Below, piece after piece: positions 18,372-28,419 of a stretch of DNA of 64,000 bases. The stretch comes from Nocardioides iriomotensis (GTDB taxonomy: Bacteria; Actinomycetota; Actinomycetes; Propionibacteriales; Nocardioidaceae), in contig NZ_SDPU01000022.1 of NCBI RefSeq assembly GCF_004168035.1, forward strand, positions 124,001-188,000, in the 5' to 3' direction. Below the pieces are notes generated by a model that searched no databases, was not told the DNA's origin, and saw nothing but the letters and a program-made list of their open reading frames with translations. Every line of letters starts with the position of its first letter. Within the stretch, counting starts at the first letter, position 1. Made by a program: the position numbers and the translations under genes.

Positions 18372-19142
18372 TCAGCGGACGGCGTGCCCGGCGCCGCGCA
18401 GGGCGTCCTTGACCTCGGCGATGGCGACGGTGCCGAAGTGGAAGACCGATGCCGCCAGGACGGCGTCCGCCCCCGCCTCCACCGCCGGCGGGAAGTGCTC
18501 GGCCGCACCGGCCCCACCCGACGCGATCACCGGGATCGAGACCTCGGCACGGACGAGCCGGATCAGGTCGACGTCGAAGCCCTCGCGGGTGCCGTCGGCG
18601 TCCATCGCGTTGAGCAGGATCTCGCCGGCGCCGAGGTCGGCGGCCTGCTTCGCCCAGGCGATCGCGTCGAGGCCGGCGCTCGTGCGGCCGCCGTGCGTGG
18701 TGACCTCGAAGCCGCTGTCGGTGGCGGTGCCGGGACCGGCCCGGCGGGCGTCGACCGACAGCACCAGCACCTGGCTGCCGAACCGGTCGGCGATCTCGGC
18801 GACCAGGTCGGGTCGCGCGATCGCCGCGGTGTTGACCGCGACCTTGTCGGCGCCGGCGCGCAGCAGCCGGTCGACGTCCTCGACGCTGCCGACACCGCCG
18901 CCGACGGTGAGCGGGATGAAGACCTGCTCGGCCGTCGCCGACACGATCTCCATCGTCGTCGCCCGGCCCTCGTGGGAGGCGGAGATGTCGAGGAAGGTCA
19001 GCTCGTCGGCGCCCTCGGCGTCGTACCGCTTGGCCAGCTCGACGGGGTCGCCCGCGTCGCGCAGGCCCTGGAAGTTCACGCCCTTGACGACGCGGCCACC
19101 GTCGACGTCGAGGCAGGGGATGACCCGGACCGCGAGGCTCAT
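18372..19142 (-). CDS. hisF: imidazole glycerol phosphate synthase, cyclase subunit
   Basis: 256 residues, (beta/alpha)8 barrel. Catalytic Asp in [15 protein letters not shown] near residue 11 and the second in [15 protein letters not shown] near residue 130. Phosphate loops ISASHEGR and VIASGGAG are visible. HisF makes imidazole glycerol phosphate and AICAR from PRFAR with ammonia from HisH. Its ATG overlaps the priA stop by four bases, so priA-hisF form an operon. Confidence 0.97.
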   Translation of the reverse strand: MSLAVRVIPCLDVDGGRVVKGVNFQGLRDAGDPVELAKRYDAEGADELTFLDISASHEGRATTMEIVSATAEQVFIPLTVGGGVGSVEDVDRLLRAGADKVAVNTAAIARPDLVAEIADRFGSQVLVLSVDARRAGPGTATDSGFEVTTHGGRTSAGLDAIAWAKQAADLGAGEILLNAMDADGTREGFDVDLIRLVRAEVSIPVIASGGAGAAEHFPPAVEAGADAVLAASVFHFGTVAIAEVKDALRGAGHAVR

Positions 19143-19885
19143 GCGCCGCTCGGCCCGTTCGGCAGGGTGAGGGTGAGCGCCTCCTCGAGGGTGAACCGGC
19201 CCTCGTACAGCGCGGTGCCGATGATCGCGCCCTCGACGCCGTCTTCGACCAGCCCCTGCAGCGCCTCGAGGTCGGCGAGCTCGGTGATGCCGCCGGAGGC
19301 GACGACGGGCTGGTCCGTGGCGGCGCACACGTCGCGCAGCAGGTCGAGGTTCGGGCCCTGCAGCATGCCGTCCTTGTTGACGTCGGTGACGACGTACCGC
19401 GCGCAGCCCTCGGAGTCGAGCCGTGCGAGCACCTCGTAGAGGTCGCCGCCCTCGCGGGTCCAGCCGCGGGCGGCGAGGGTGCGTCCGCGGACGTCGAGGC
19501 CGACCGCCACCCGGTCGCCGTACGACGCGATCGCCCGCGCGCACCACTCCGGCTGCTCCAGGGCGGCGGTGCCGATGTTGACCCGGCGGCAGCCGGTGGC
19601 CATCGCGGCCTCGAGCGAGTCGTCGTCGCGGATCCCGCCGCTCATCTCGACCTTGATGTCGAGGGTGCCGACGATCTTGGCGAGCAGGTCGCGGTTGTGG
19701 CCGCGGCCGAACGCCGCGTCGAGGTCGACGAGGTGGATCCACTCCCCGCCGCGGCGCTGCCAGTTGAGCGCGGCCTCGACCGGGTCGCCGAAGTGCTTCT
19801 CCGAGCCGGCGACGCCCTGCACCAGCTGGACGGCCTGGCCGTCCGCGATGTCGACGGCGGGCAGCAGCTCGAGGTAAGCGCTCAT
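19139..19885 (-). CDS. priA: PriA, bifunctional HisA/TrpF isomerase
   Basis: 248 residues, (beta/alpha)8 barrel. [18 protein letters not shown] carries the catalytic base Asp; [15 protein letters not shown] carries the second Asp. [10 protein letters not shown] near residue 137 matches the Arg-Trp loop that lets actinobacterial PriA isomerise both ProFAR (histidine) and phosphoribosyl-anthranilate (tryptophan). No trpF is present beside trpC-trpB-trpA in this window, consistent with the dual role. The ATG at 19885 lies six bases after a TAGGCT box, so the mRNA should be leaderless. Confidence 0.95.
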   Translation of the reverse strand: MSAYLELLPAVDIADGQAVQLVQGVAGSEKHFGDPVEAALNWQRRGGEWIHLVDLDAAFGRGHNRDLLAKIVGTLDIKVEMSGGIRDDDSLEAAMATGCRRVNIGTAALEQPEWCARAIASYGDRVAVGLDVRGRTLAARGWTREGGDLYEVLARLDSEGCARYVVTDVNKDGMLQGPNLDLLRDVCAATDQPVVASGGITELADLEALQGLVEDGVEGAIIGTALYEGRFTLEEALTLTLPNGPSGA

Positions 19886-19891
19886 GGCTCC

Positions 19892-19897
19892 AGCCTA
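19892..19897 (-). promoter_or_regulatory. -10 box for leaderless priA-hisF
   Basis: TAGGCT on the minus strand, followed by GGAGCC and the ATG at 19885. Confidence 0.65.
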
Positions 19898-19935
19898 GGA
19901 GCCGTGGAGCCCGTGACGGTGCCCGGTCTCAGGGC

Positions 19936-20571
19936 TCAGAAACCGAGGGACGCCCCGGTCAGGGTGGCCACCGCCTCGTCGGGTCCGGACAGCTCGACCC
20001 GGGCCTGCTGCTGCCGGCCGAAGGCGAACATCGTCAGCTCGCTCGGCACGCCGGTCACGACGACGGGCTCGGACGCGTCCTTGAGCACCACCTCGGAGCC
20101 GGTCGTCGCGTTGCGCAGCCAGACGCCGACGGTGGCGTTGCGGACGAGCTGCTTGCCGGCGGTGCGGACCATCGACCAGAGCAGCTTCTGCTCGTCGTCC
20201 CCGAGCACGCGCGGCTCCCAGCCGTCCTGAGCGCGCCGGATGTCCTCGTGGTGGACGAAGAACTCCAGGGTGTTCGTCAGCTGGTCGATCTTCGGGACGG
20301 CGTACGGCGACCACAGCGGCGGCCCTCCGCGGAGCCGCTCGACGAGCTCGGCGAAGCCGGCCTTGCCCACACGGCGCATCTCCGCCTCGGTCACCCGGGC
20401 CAGCGGCGCCACGGCGATGCCGACCGCGCCGAGGGAGCGTTCGCGGACGAGGAGGTGGGCCACGAGGTCCTTCACGGTCCAGTCGCCACAGAGCGTGGGC
20501 TGGTCCTCGCCGACCTGCAGGGCCGTGTCGCAGAGCGCCGCGCGCTCCGACTGCGCCATCCGGACTGTCAC
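19936..20571 (-). CDS. TIGR03085-family DinB-like metal-binding protein
   Basis: 211 residues. The N-terminal four-helix part has LCGDWTVKDLVAHLLVRERS, the metal-ligand His of DinB/maleylpyruvate-isomerase-like proteins, and FFVHHEDIRRAQ supplies further His ligands near residue 110. The C-terminal half is a beta domain (VVVTGVPSELTMFAFGRQQQ). Related actinobacterial enzymes use mycothiol as cofactor; the reaction here is unknown. GTG 20571 is chosen because TAGGCT ends six bases upstream. An ATG four codons later is possible. Divergent from the ABC exporter with overlapping promoters. Confidence 0.85.
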   Translation of the reverse strand: MTVRMAQSERAALCDTALQVGEDQPTLCGDWTVKDLVAHLLVRERSLGAVGIAVAPLARVTEAEMRRVGKAGFAELVERLRGGPPLWSPYAVPKIDQLTNTLEFFVHHEDIRRAQDGWEPRVLGDDEQKLLWSMVRTAGKQLVRNATVGVWLRNATTGSEVVLKDASEPVVVTGVPSELTMFAFGRQQQARVELSGPDEAVATLTGASLGF

Positions 20572-20577
20572 CCCCTC

Positions 20578-20583
20578 AGCCTA
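20578..20583 (-). promoter_or_regulatory. -10 box for leaderless TIGR03085 gene
   Basis: TAGGCT on the minus strand, six bases before the GTG at 20571. It shares two base pairs with the -10 box of the divergent ABC gene. Confidence 0.65.
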
Positions 20584-20587
20584 GGGT
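20582..20587 (+). promoter_or_regulatory. -10 box for leaderless ABC exporter operon
   Basis: TAGGGT followed by seven bases and GTG at 20595. It overlaps the divergent -10 box at 20578-20583. Confidence 0.6.
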
Positions 20588-20594
20588 TGTGCCC

Positions 20595-22415
20595 GTGAGT
20601 CGAACCCGCGACCGGTCCTCCTCGGTCTCGGCGGGCAGCACCCTGCGCGACGGGTTCGCGGTCCTCGGGGTGGCGATCCGCCGTGAGCCGTGGATCTTCA
20701 CGGTCTCCACCCTGGGCAGCCTGCTCTTCGGCGCGCTGACCGTCGCCGACGCCTGGGTGCTCGGCTGGTCGACCGACCACGTCGTGCTGCCGGCGTTCGA
20801 GACCGGCGAGGTCGGCTGGGGCGGGCTCGTCGCGGTGCTCGCGCTGTTCCTCGGCGTCGCGATCCTCCGCGCGGTCGGGATCGTCGCGCGCCGGCTCGGC
20901 GCGGGCGTCATGCAGTACCGCATGCAGGCCCACTACCGCCGCGACGTCACCCGGCAGTACCTCCGCCTGCCGATGTCCTGGCACCAGAAGCACCCGACCG
21001 GGCAGCTGCTCTCCAACGCCAACGCCGACGTCGAGGCCGCGTGGGCGCCGATCGCGCCGCTGCCGATGGCCGTCGGCACCGTCGCGATGATGGTCATCGC
21101 GGTGCTGCAGATGCTGCTCACCGACCTGGTGATGGCGCTCGTCGGCCTGCTGGTCTTCCCGGCCGTCATCCTGGCCAACCTGGTGTTCCAGCGGCTGCAG
21201 TCGCCGCTGATGACCCGCGCGCAGGCCCTGCGCGCCGAGGTGTCCGAGGTCGCCCACGAGTCCTTCGACGGCGCGCAGGTCGTCAAGACGCTCGGCCGCG
21301 AGCAGGAGGAGACCGAGCGGTTCGCCCGCAAGGCCCACCAGCTCCGCGACACCAACATCAAGGCCGGGCACGTCCGCGCGTTCTTCGACCCCGCGCTCGA
21401 GGCGCTGCCCAACCTCGGCGTGCTCGCGGTCCTCGCGGTCGGCGTGCAGCGCGTGCTCCACGGCCAGGCCGACCCGGGCGACGTGGTCACCATCGGCTAC
21501 CTGCTCACGATCGTGGCCTTCCCGATCCGGTCGCTGGGCTGGCTGCTCGGCGAGTTCCCGCGCAGCGTCGTCGGCTTCCGCCGGGTGTCCGCGGTGCTCG
21601 CCGCCACCGGCGAGATGCAGTACGGCGCCGCGGCGCCCGAGCGGGGCCGGCCGGGCGCGCTGCTCGAGGTGGACGACCTGGCCTACCGCTACGACGACGG
21701 GCCCCCGCTGCTCGAGGGCGTGACCTTCGACGCCGAGCCCGGCCGCACCGTGGCCGTCGTCGGCGCGACCGCGTCCGGCAAGAGCACGCTGACGTCGCTG
21801 CTCGTCCGCCTCGTCGACCCGCGGGACGGCGCCGTACGCCTCGACGGCACCGACCTGCGCGCCCTCGCCCCCGGCGCCCTCGCCGCGCACGTCGCGCTGG
21901 TGCCGCAGCAGGCGTTCCTCTTCGACGACACCGTGCGCGGCAACGTGGCGCTCGGCGCCGACGTCCCCGACGAGGACGTGTGGGCCGCGCTGCGCACGGC
22001 GCAGGCCGACGGCTTCGTCGCCGCGCTGCCCGACGGCCTGGACACCCGCCTCGGGGAGCGCGGCACGTCCCTGTCGGGCGGCCAGCGGCAGCGGCTCTCG
22101 CTGGCCCGCGCGCTGGTCCGCCGGCCGCGGCTGCTGATCATGGACGACGCCACGTCGGCGGTCGACCCGGAGGTCGAGGCCCGGATCCTCGCCGCGCTGC
22201 GGGGCACCCCCGGCCAGGAGGGCTCGACCGTCCTGGTCGTCGCCTACCGCAAGGCGACGATCGCGCTCGCCGACCAGGTGGTCTACCTGCGCGACGGCCG
22301 GGTCGCCGACCAGGGCACCCACGCCGAGCTGCTCGACCGCAGCCCCGGCTACGCCCACCTCGTCAACGCCTACGAGGTCGAGCACCCCGACGAGCAGGCG
22401 GAGGTGAGCAGGTGA
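20595..22415 (+). CDS. ABC exporter half-transporter with degenerate ATP site
   Basis: 606 residues: six membrane helices (residues about 20-310) and a nucleotide-binding domain. Walker A is GATASGKST and the signature LSGGQ is intact. The Walker B region LLIMDDATSAVD has Asp where the catalytic Glu normally stands, and the switch His is Tyr (VVAYRKAT). This subunit therefore supplies the non-catalytic site of a heterodimer with the next gene. Substrate unknown; drug or lipid export is the usual role of this family. GTG 20595 is preferred over GTG 20589 because of the -10 spacing. The stop overlaps the next start (GTGA). Confidence 0.93.
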   Translation: MSRTRDRSSSVSAGSTLRDGFAVLGVAIRREPWIFTVSTLGSLLFGALTVADAWVLGWSTDHVVLPAFETGEVGWGGLVAVLALFLGVAILRAVGIVARRLGAGVMQYRMQAHYRRDVTRQYLRLPMSWHQKHPTGQLLSNANADVEAAWAPIAPLPMAVGTVAMMVIAVLQMLLTDLVMALVGLLVFPAVILANLVFQRLQSPLMTRAQALRAEVSEVAHESFDGAQVVKTLGREQEETERFARKAHQLRDTNIKAGHVRAFFDPALEALPNLGVLAVLAVGVQRVLHGQADPGDVVTIGYLLTIVAFPIRSLGWLLGEFPRSVVGFRRVSAVLAATGEMQYGAAAPERGRPGALLEVDDLAYRYDDGPPLLEGVTFDAEPGRTVAVVGATASGKSTLTSLLVRLVDPRDGAVRLDGTDLRALAPGALAAHVALVPQQAFLFDDTVRGNVALGADVPDEDVWAALRTAQADGFVAALPDGLDTRLGERGTSLSGGQRQRLSLARALVRRPRLLIMDDATSAVDPEVEARILAALRGTPGQEGSTVLVVAYRKATIALADQVVYLRDGRVADQGTHAELLDRSPGYAHLVNAYEVEHPDEQAEVSR

Positions 22416-24196
22416 GCACGACCCTCGACACCGGCGAGGAGATCGGTGCCTGGCAGACCATCCGCCGCGGCATCGAGTTCTCGCCCGAGCTGCGCGAGGG
22501 GATCGGCGGCACCTTCGCGTTCGCCGTCCTGTCCACCCTCGGCCGGGTCGTCGTCCCGATCGCCGTCCAGCAGACCCTCGACCGCGGCCTCGGCGCCGCC
22601 GGTGAGCCGGACCTGTCGTTCATGGGCTGGATGGCCACGCTCGCCGGCGCCGCGATCCTGGTCACCGCCGTGGCGTCGTACTTCATGACCGCTCGGCTGT
22701 TCACCGCCGCCGAGCGCGGTCTCGCGACGTTGCGGATCAAGGCGTTCCGGCACGTCCACGACCTGCCGCTGCTCACGCAGAACACCGAGCGCCGCGGCGC
22801 CCTGGTCTCGCGTGTCACCTCCGACGTCGACCAGGTGTCACAGTTCCTGATCTTCGGCGGCCTGATCGCCGTGGTCAGCGTCGGGCAGATCGCGATCGCG
22901 ACGGTCGTGATGCTGTTCTACTCCTGGCAGCTCACGCTGGTCGTCTGGATCTGCTTCCTGCCGCTGTTCCTCTCCCTGCGCTACTTCCAGCGCAAGCTCT
23001 CCGCGGCGTACGGCATCGTCCGTCAGCAGGTCGGCGTGATGCTCAGCGCGATCTCGGAGCCGGTCGTGGGCGCGGCGACGGTCCGCTCCTACGCCATCGA
23101 GGACCGCACCCAGGAGCGCATCGACGGGGCGATCGACCGCTACAAGCAGGCCAGCACCAAGGCCCAGGGGCTCACGGCGTTCTCGTTCTCGCTCGGCGGT
23201 GTCTCCGCCGGCCTGGCCAACGCCGGCGTGCTGATCTTCGGGGTGCTGCTCGGTGTCGACGGCACGATCACGGCCGGCGAGGTGCTGGCGTTCGCGTTCC
23301 TCGTCACGCTGTTCGTCGGCCCGGTCCAGATGGGCACCCAGGTGCTCACCGACGCGCAGAACGCCATCGCCGGCTGGCGTCGCGTCATCGGCATCCTCGA
23401 CACCCCCGCCGACGTGGTCGACCCCGGCGCCGCGGGCGAGGTGCTGCCGAAGGGTGCGGTCGCGATCCGGTTCGAGGACGTCACGTTCGCCTACCCCGGC
23501 GGCCGGCCGGTGCTGCACGACGTCGACCTCGACATCGCGCCGAACACGCGCGTGGCCGTCGTCGGCGAGACCGGCTCGGGCAAGACCACGCTCGCCAAGC
23601 TGCTCACGCGGCTGATGGACCCCACCTCCGGCGTGGTGCGACTCGACGGGGTCGACCTCCGCACCGTGCCGTTCTCGTCGCTGCGCGACCGCGTGGTGAT
23701 GGTGCCGCAGGAGGGGTTCCTGTTCGACTCGACGCTGCGCGCCAACGCGCTCTACGGCAAGCTCGACGCCACCGACGAGGACATCGTCGCGGCCGCGACC
23801 GAGCTCGGCCTGGCCGACTGGCTCGACACGCTGCCGCGCGGCCTCGACACCCCGGTCGGGCAGCGCGGCGAGTCGCTGTCGGCGGGGGAGCGGCAGCTCG
23901 CCGCGCTGATCCGCGCCCACCTCGCCGACCCCGACCTGCTCGTCCTCGACGAGGCCACCTCGGCGGTCGACCCCGCGCTGGAGATGCGGATCGGCCGGGC
24001 GCTCGAACGTCTCACCCGCGGCCGCACCTCCGTCACGATCGCGCACCGGATGTCCACCGCCGAGAACGCCGACGAGGTCGTCGTGGTCGACAAGGGCCGC
24101 ATCGTGCAGCGTGGCCCGCACGCTGCCCTGCTGGTCGAGGGCGGCGTCTACGGCCGCCTGCACGCGTCCTGGATCGCGCAGCAGTCCCTGCTCTGA
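22412..24196 (+). CDS. ABC exporter half-transporter with catalytic ATP site
   Basis: 594 residues, partner of the preceding gene. Six membrane helices, then a nucleotide-binding domain with Walker [10 protein letters not shown], Walker [13 protein letters not shown] with the catalytic Glu, and switch His in IAHRMST. Its signature is the degenerate LSAGE. Together with the first subunit this gives one competent site (Walker motifs here, LSGGQ of the partner) and one degenerate site, the pattern of heterodimeric exporters such as TM287/288. GTG start overlaps the previous stop. Confidence 0.94.
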   Translation: MSTTLDTGEEIGAWQTIRRGIEFSPELREGIGGTFAFAVLSTLGRVVVPIAVQQTLDRGLGAAGEPDLSFMGWMATLAGAAILVTAVASYFMTARLFTAAERGLATLRIKAFRHVHDLPLLTQNTERRGALVSRVTSDVDQVSQFLIFGGLIAVVSVGQIAIATVVMLFYSWQLTLVVWICFLPLFLSLRYFQRKLSAAYGIVRQQVGVMLSAISEPVVGAATVRSYAIEDRTQERIDGAIDRYKQASTKAQGLTAFSFSLGGVSAGLANAGVLIFGVLLGVDGTITAGEVLAFAFLVTLFVGPVQMGTQVLTDAQNAIAGWRRVIGILDTPADVVDPGAAGEVLPKGAVAIRFEDVTFAYPGGRPVLHDVDLDIAPNTRVAVVGETGSGKTTLAKLLTRLMDPTSGVVRLDGVDLRTVPFSSLRDRVVMVPQEGFLFDSTLRANALYGKLDATDEDIVAAATELGLADWLDTLPRGLDTPVGQRGESLSAGERQLAALIRAHLADPDLLVLDEATSAVDPALEMRIGRALERLTRGRTSVTIAHRMSTAENADEVVVVDKGRIVQRGPHAALLVEGGVYGRLHASWIAQQSLL

Positions 24197-24215
24197 GTCA
24201 CGTCCGCCCCGGTGG

Positions 24216-24221
24216 GAGACT
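24216..24221 (+). promoter_or_regulatory. possible -10 box for hisI
   Basis: GAGACT followed by six bases and the GTG at 24228. The first position is G instead of T, so this is weaker than the other boxes. Confidence 0.35.
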
Positions 24222-24227
24222 GGCCCG

Positions 24228-24629
24228 GTGAGCACCCCTTCGACAGGCTCAGGTCAACGTCTCGACCCGCAGATCGCCGCCCTCCTCAAGCGCGACGACG
24301 CCGGCCTGGTCACCGCCGTGGTGCAGCAGCACGACACCGGCGAGGTGCTGATGGTCGGCTGGATGGACGACGAGGCGCTGCACCGCACGCTCACCACCGG
24401 CCGCGCGACGTACTGGAGCCGGTCCCGCGAGGAGTACTGGGTCAAGGGCGAGACCTCCGGTCACCGCCAGTGGGTCAAGGGCGTCCGCCTCGACTGCGAC
24501 GGCGACACCCTGCTCGTCACCGTCGACCAGGAGGGCGCGGCCTGCCACACGGGTGACCGCACCTGCTTCGACGCGCGCGAGCTGACCGTGGCCACGCCGG
24601 TGGCGCCGACCACGCCGGGAGCGGTGTGA
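24228..24629 (+). CDS. hisI: phosphoribosyl-AMP cyclohydrolase
   Basis: 133 residues. Opens the adenine ring of PR-AMP in histidine synthesis; single-function HisI without a HisE domain. [29 protein letters not shown] and the metal-binding [29 protein letters not shown] are all present with the three Cys. The start is GTG 24228. The first ten residues ([10 protein letters not shown]) are encoded by a copy of a dispersed 16-base repeat (24236-24251), so the N-terminus is extended compared with a usual HisI. The stop overlaps the next start. Confidence 0.95.
   Translation: MSTPSTGSGQRLDPQIAALLKRDDAGLVTAVVQQHDTGEVLMVGWMDDEALHRTLTTGRATYWSRSREEYWVKGETSGHRQWVKGVRLDCDGDTLLVTVDQEGAACHTGDRTCFDARELTVATPVAPTTPGAV
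24236..24251 (-). repeat. dispersed 16-bp repeat, copy inside hisI
   Basis: TGAGCCTGTCGAAGGG on the minus strand, identical to two copies after rpsA (60557 and 60580). Here it is read in frame at the N-terminus of HisI. Confidence 0.7.
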
Positions 24630-25189
24630 GGGACCGCAGCTTCGGACCGACCGTCCTCGGCGGTCTCGCGGCCGCGGCGCTCACCGCCGTCGCCGCGGCC
24701 CAGGACTGGGGCGAGGCGACCGGCGACAACGCCGGCGTCGCCGCCACCGGCCGTGCCGACGGCGCCCAGACCGCGCCGCTGGCCCTGGCCCTCGCGCTCG
24801 TCGCTCTCGCGTCGTGGGGTGTGCTCCTCGTGCTGCGCGGCCGGGCCCGCCGCGTCGTCGCGGTCGTCGGCGCGCTCGCCGCCGCGGGGGTCGTGACCGC
24901 GGTCGTCCTCGCGTACGGCGACGTGGACGCCGCAGCCGTCGAGGCCGCGCGTGCTGCGGGCGCCACCTCCGACGTGTTCGCGACGTCGATCACCGCCTGG
25001 TACTGGACCGCGCTCGTCGCCGGCGTCCTCTCGCTCGCCGCCCTCGTCGTCGCCGTGCTGCGCGCGCCGGGCTGGCCGGCGATGGGCAGCCGCTACGACA
25101 ACCCGGCCGCCCGCGACGCGGCCGCGACGCCGAGGACCGACGAGGACCTCTGGAAGGCGCTCGACGAGGGTCGGGACCCGACGGCCTGA
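24626..25189 (+). CDS. Trp biosynthesis-associated membrane protein (TIGR02234)
   Basis: 187 residues with four membrane helices: [58 protein letters not shown] and [21 protein letters not shown]. The family is found beside trp genes in actinobacteria; its function is unknown. The C-terminal tail ([17 protein letters not shown]) is typical. GTG start overlaps the hisI stop. In related genomes trpE precedes this gene; here hisI does. Confidence 0.88.
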   Translation: MRDRSFGPTVLGGLAAAALTAVAAAQDWGEATGDNAGVAATGRADGAQTAPLALALALVALASWGVLLVLRGRARRVVAVVGALAAAGVVTAVVLAYGDVDAAAVEAARAAGATSDVFATSITAWYWTALVAGVLSLAALVVAVLRAPGWPAMGSRYDNPAARDAAATPRTDEDLWKALDEGRDPTA

Positions 25190-25203
25190 GGATCGCCGTC
25201 CCC

Positions 25204-25209
25204 TAGACT
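25204..25209 (+). promoter_or_regulatory. -10 box for HGxxPAAW gene
   Basis: TAGACT about 50 bases before the ATG at 25258, which has its own GGGAG ribosome site. Confidence 0.5.
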
Positions 25210-25257
25210 GTGGCGCGCCGACCCCGGCCGACGAACGACAGAGGGAGAACCACCGAC

Positions 25258-25464
25258 ATGGCTCACCACGGCAACACCCCGGCCGCCTGGACCGGCGTGA
25301 CGATCATCCTGATCGGGTTCGTGATCGGCGGTATCGGCATGATCATCGACCAGTGGGCGCTGTTCTGGGTCGGCGTCGCGCTCTGCCCGATCGGCGGCAT
25401 CGTCGGCAAGATCATGCAGAAGATGGGCCTCGGCGCCGAGCCGGCCTCGTCCTCCTCCCACTGA
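25258..25464 (+). CDS. HGxxPAAW-family small membrane protein
   Basis: 68 residues. MAHHGNTPAAWTGV carries the HGxxPAAW motif that names this actinobacterial family. Two membrane helices follow: TIILIGFVIGGIGMII and LFWVGVALCPIGGIVGKIM. The tail is Ser-rich. The ATG at 25258 has AGGGAGAA about ten bases upstream; the longer in-frame GTG at 25210 coincides with the predicted start of transcription and is rejected. Function unknown; the family is usually linked to trp genes, as here. Confidence 0.9.
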   Translation: MAHHGNTPAAWTGVTIILIGFVIGGIGMIIDQWALFWVGVALCPIGGIVGKIMQKMGLGAEPASSSSH

Positions 25465-25489
25465 CGACCCTCACGGACGACGCCGTGCG

Positions 25490-25903
25490 ATGACCACCGC
25501 CGCCCGCTGGCGCGGGGTCCGCACGCCGATCCTCCTCGCGGCGGTCGCGCTCGCCGCCGCGCTCCTGCTGCAGGTGCGCGACCCGCACCTGCACGGCAGC
25601 TACGGGTTCTGCCCGTGGCTCGCGCTGACCGGGACCGCCTGCCCGCTGTGCGGCGGTCTCCGCGCGGTCAACGACCTCGGCCGGGGCGACGTGGTCGCCG
25701 CCGCGTCGAGCAACCTCCTGCTCGTGGCGTCGCTCCCGGTCCTCGCGGCCGTCTGGCTGCGGTCCCTGGCCGCCGGGTGGCGCGGCCGCGGGTCGCCGTA
25801 CGACGACCGCACGGTGCGGCTGCTCCTCCTGACCGGCGTCGGGCTGACGGTGGCGTTCTGGGTGGTGCGGAACCTGCCGGTGAGCGCCTGGCTCCTGCCG
25901 TAG
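25490..25903 (+). CDS. DUF2752 membrane protein
   Basis: 137 residues. The motif GFCPWLALTGTACPLCGGLRA, with three Cys, is the hallmark of DUF2752. Three membrane helices are predicted (ILLAAVALAAALLLQV, NLLLVASLPVLAAVWL, LLLTGVGLTVAFWVV). Function unknown. Starts 25 bases after the HGxxPAAW gene on the same strand and converges on the DUF4190 gene with only four bases between stops. Confidence 0.88.
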   Translation: MTTAARWRGVRTPILLAAVALAAALLLQVRDPHLHGSYGFCPWLALTGTACPLCGGLRAVNDLGRGDVVAAASSNLLLVASLPVLAAVWLRSLAAGWRGRGSPYDDRTVRLLLLTGVGLTVAFWVVRNLPVSAWLLP

Positions 25904-25907
25904 AGCG

Positions 25908-26192
25908 CTAGGCCGCGCCGCCGGTCGCGAACGTCTCCAGCACGGCGTACGCGACGACGAGTGACAGCAGCACGGCCAGGGCGCCGGTGACGATCCCCGC
26001 GACCGCCCGCCCGTCCCCGCCGAGCGCACCGGCGGAGGCGCGGATCTCGGCTCGGGCCCGGACCCCCTGGACGACGGCGACGACGCCGAGGAACCCGGCG
26101 AAGCAGGTCCAGAAGCCGACGAGCGTGACCACCCCGACGACGAGGGCGGTCGTCGCCCTCCGGTGGACGGGCGGGTGCACGGGCGTGCTCAT
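25908..26192 (-). CDS. DUF4190-type two-helix membrane protein
   Basis: 94 residues. TTALVVGVVTLVGFWTCFAGFLGVVAVVQG is the first hairpin helix with the Gly-rich pattern of DUF4190, followed by RAEIRASAGALGGDGRAVAGIVTGALAVLLSLV. Function unknown. ATG 26192 is chosen over upstream in-frame ATGs because GGGGGAACC precedes it directly. Divergent from trpC. Confidence 0.8.
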   Translation of the reverse strand: MSTPVHPPVHRRATTALVVGVVTLVGFWTCFAGFLGVVAVVQGVRARAEIRASAGALGGDGRAVAGIVTGALAVLLSLVVAYAVLETFATGGAA

Positions 26193-26263
26193 GGTTCCCC
26201 CAGGCAAGGCTCGGCCCGCTCGCGGGGCGGACCTCCCGGCACGCGGCGCCCGCGGCGCATGAG

Positions 26264-26269
26264 AGTCTA
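26264..26269 (-). promoter_or_regulatory. -10 box for DUF4190 gene
   Basis: TAGACT on the minus strand, giving a leader of about 65 bases. Confidence 0.45.
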
Positions 26270-26275
26270 AGGACG

Positions 26276-26327
26276 GCAGATTCGCCGCAGTCACCAGAGC
26301 CATCAAGAGTCAGCAGACTCGCCGTAG
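26276..26327. repeat. 15-bp direct repeat in trpC/DUF4190 intergenic region
   Basis: GCAGATTCGCCGCAG (26276-26290) and GCAGACTCGCCGTAG (26313-26327) differ at two positions and start 37 bases apart. They sit upstream of trpC and beside the divergent -10 box, so they could be binding sites for a shared regulator. No known family consensus is recognised. Confidence 0.5.
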
Positions 26328-26352
26328 CACCCCTGGGGGAGAAGGAGCCGTC

Positions 26353-27170
26353 GTGAGCACGTCCGTCCTGGCCGAGATCGTCGAGGGCGTGCGCGAGGAC
26401 CTCGCCGCCCGGGAGGCCGTGACGTCGCTCGACGAGCTCAAGGCCATGGCCCGCAAGGCGCCCGACGCGCTCGACCCGATGCCGGCGTTCCGCGCCGAGG
26501 GCGTCAGCGTGATCGCCGAGGTGAAGCGCTCCAGCCCGAGCAAGGGCGCGCTGGCCACGATCGACGACCCCGCGTCGCTCGCGGCCGAGTACGCCGCCGG
26601 CGGTGCCGCCACGATCAGCGTGCTCACCGAGCAGCGCCGCTTCGGCGGCAGCCTCGACGACCTGCGCGCCGTGCGCGGCCGCGTCGACGTCCCGGTGCTG
26701 CGCAAGGACTTCATCGTGACGTCGTACCAGCTCTGGGAGGCCCGCGCCGCCGGCGCCGACCTCGCCCTGCTGATCGTCGCCGCCCTCGACCAGCCCACCC
26801 TCGTCGGCCTGCTCGAGCGCGCGGTCTCCATCGGCCTCACCCCGCTCGTCGAGGTGCACGACGAGGAGGAGGTCGAGCGCGCGGTCGACGCCGGCGCCAC
26901 CCTGCTCGGCGTCAACGCCCGCAACCTGAAGACCCTCGAGGTCGACCGCGACACCTTCGCCCGCCTCGCCCCTCGCATCCCCGACGGCGTCGTCCGGGTC
27001 GCGGAGTCCGGGGTGCGGGGGCCGCACGACGTGTTCGAGTACGCCAAGCAGGGCGCCGACGTCGTCCTCGTCGGCGAGACGCTGGTCAAGGGCGACAACC
27101 CGCGCGAGGCGGTCGCCGACCTCGTCGCCGCCGGTGCGCACCCGTCCCTCAAGCAGCGCGAGGTCGGCCG

Positions 27171-27174
<4 letters not shown>
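26353..27174 (+). CDS. trpC: indole-3-glycerol phosphate synthase
   Basis: 273 residues, single-domain TrpC without fused TrpF. Motifs: [13 protein letters not shown] near residue 55, [20 protein letters not shown] with the catalytic Lys, [15 protein letters not shown] and [13 protein letters not shown]. Converts carboxyphenylamino-deoxyribulose phosphate to indole-glycerol phosphate. GTG 26353 is preceded by GAGAAGGAG. First of trpC-trpB-trpA; the stop overlaps trpB (GTGA). Confidence 0.96.
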
Positions 27175-28370
<1,196 letters not shown>

Positions 28371-28419
28371 TCACCCCACCACGCCACTCGCTTCGCTCGC
28401 GCCGCGTCGGGGACCCCGA
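28371..28419 (+). other. trpB-trpA spacer with small hairpin repeat
   Basis: Forty-nine bases between stop and start. It contains CACTCGCTTCGCTCGCG, a short palindrome-like element (CGCTTCGCTCG type) often dispersed in GC-rich genomes, and GGGGACCCC just before the trpA ATG. There is no clear Shine-Dalgarno for trpA. Confidence 0.4.
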
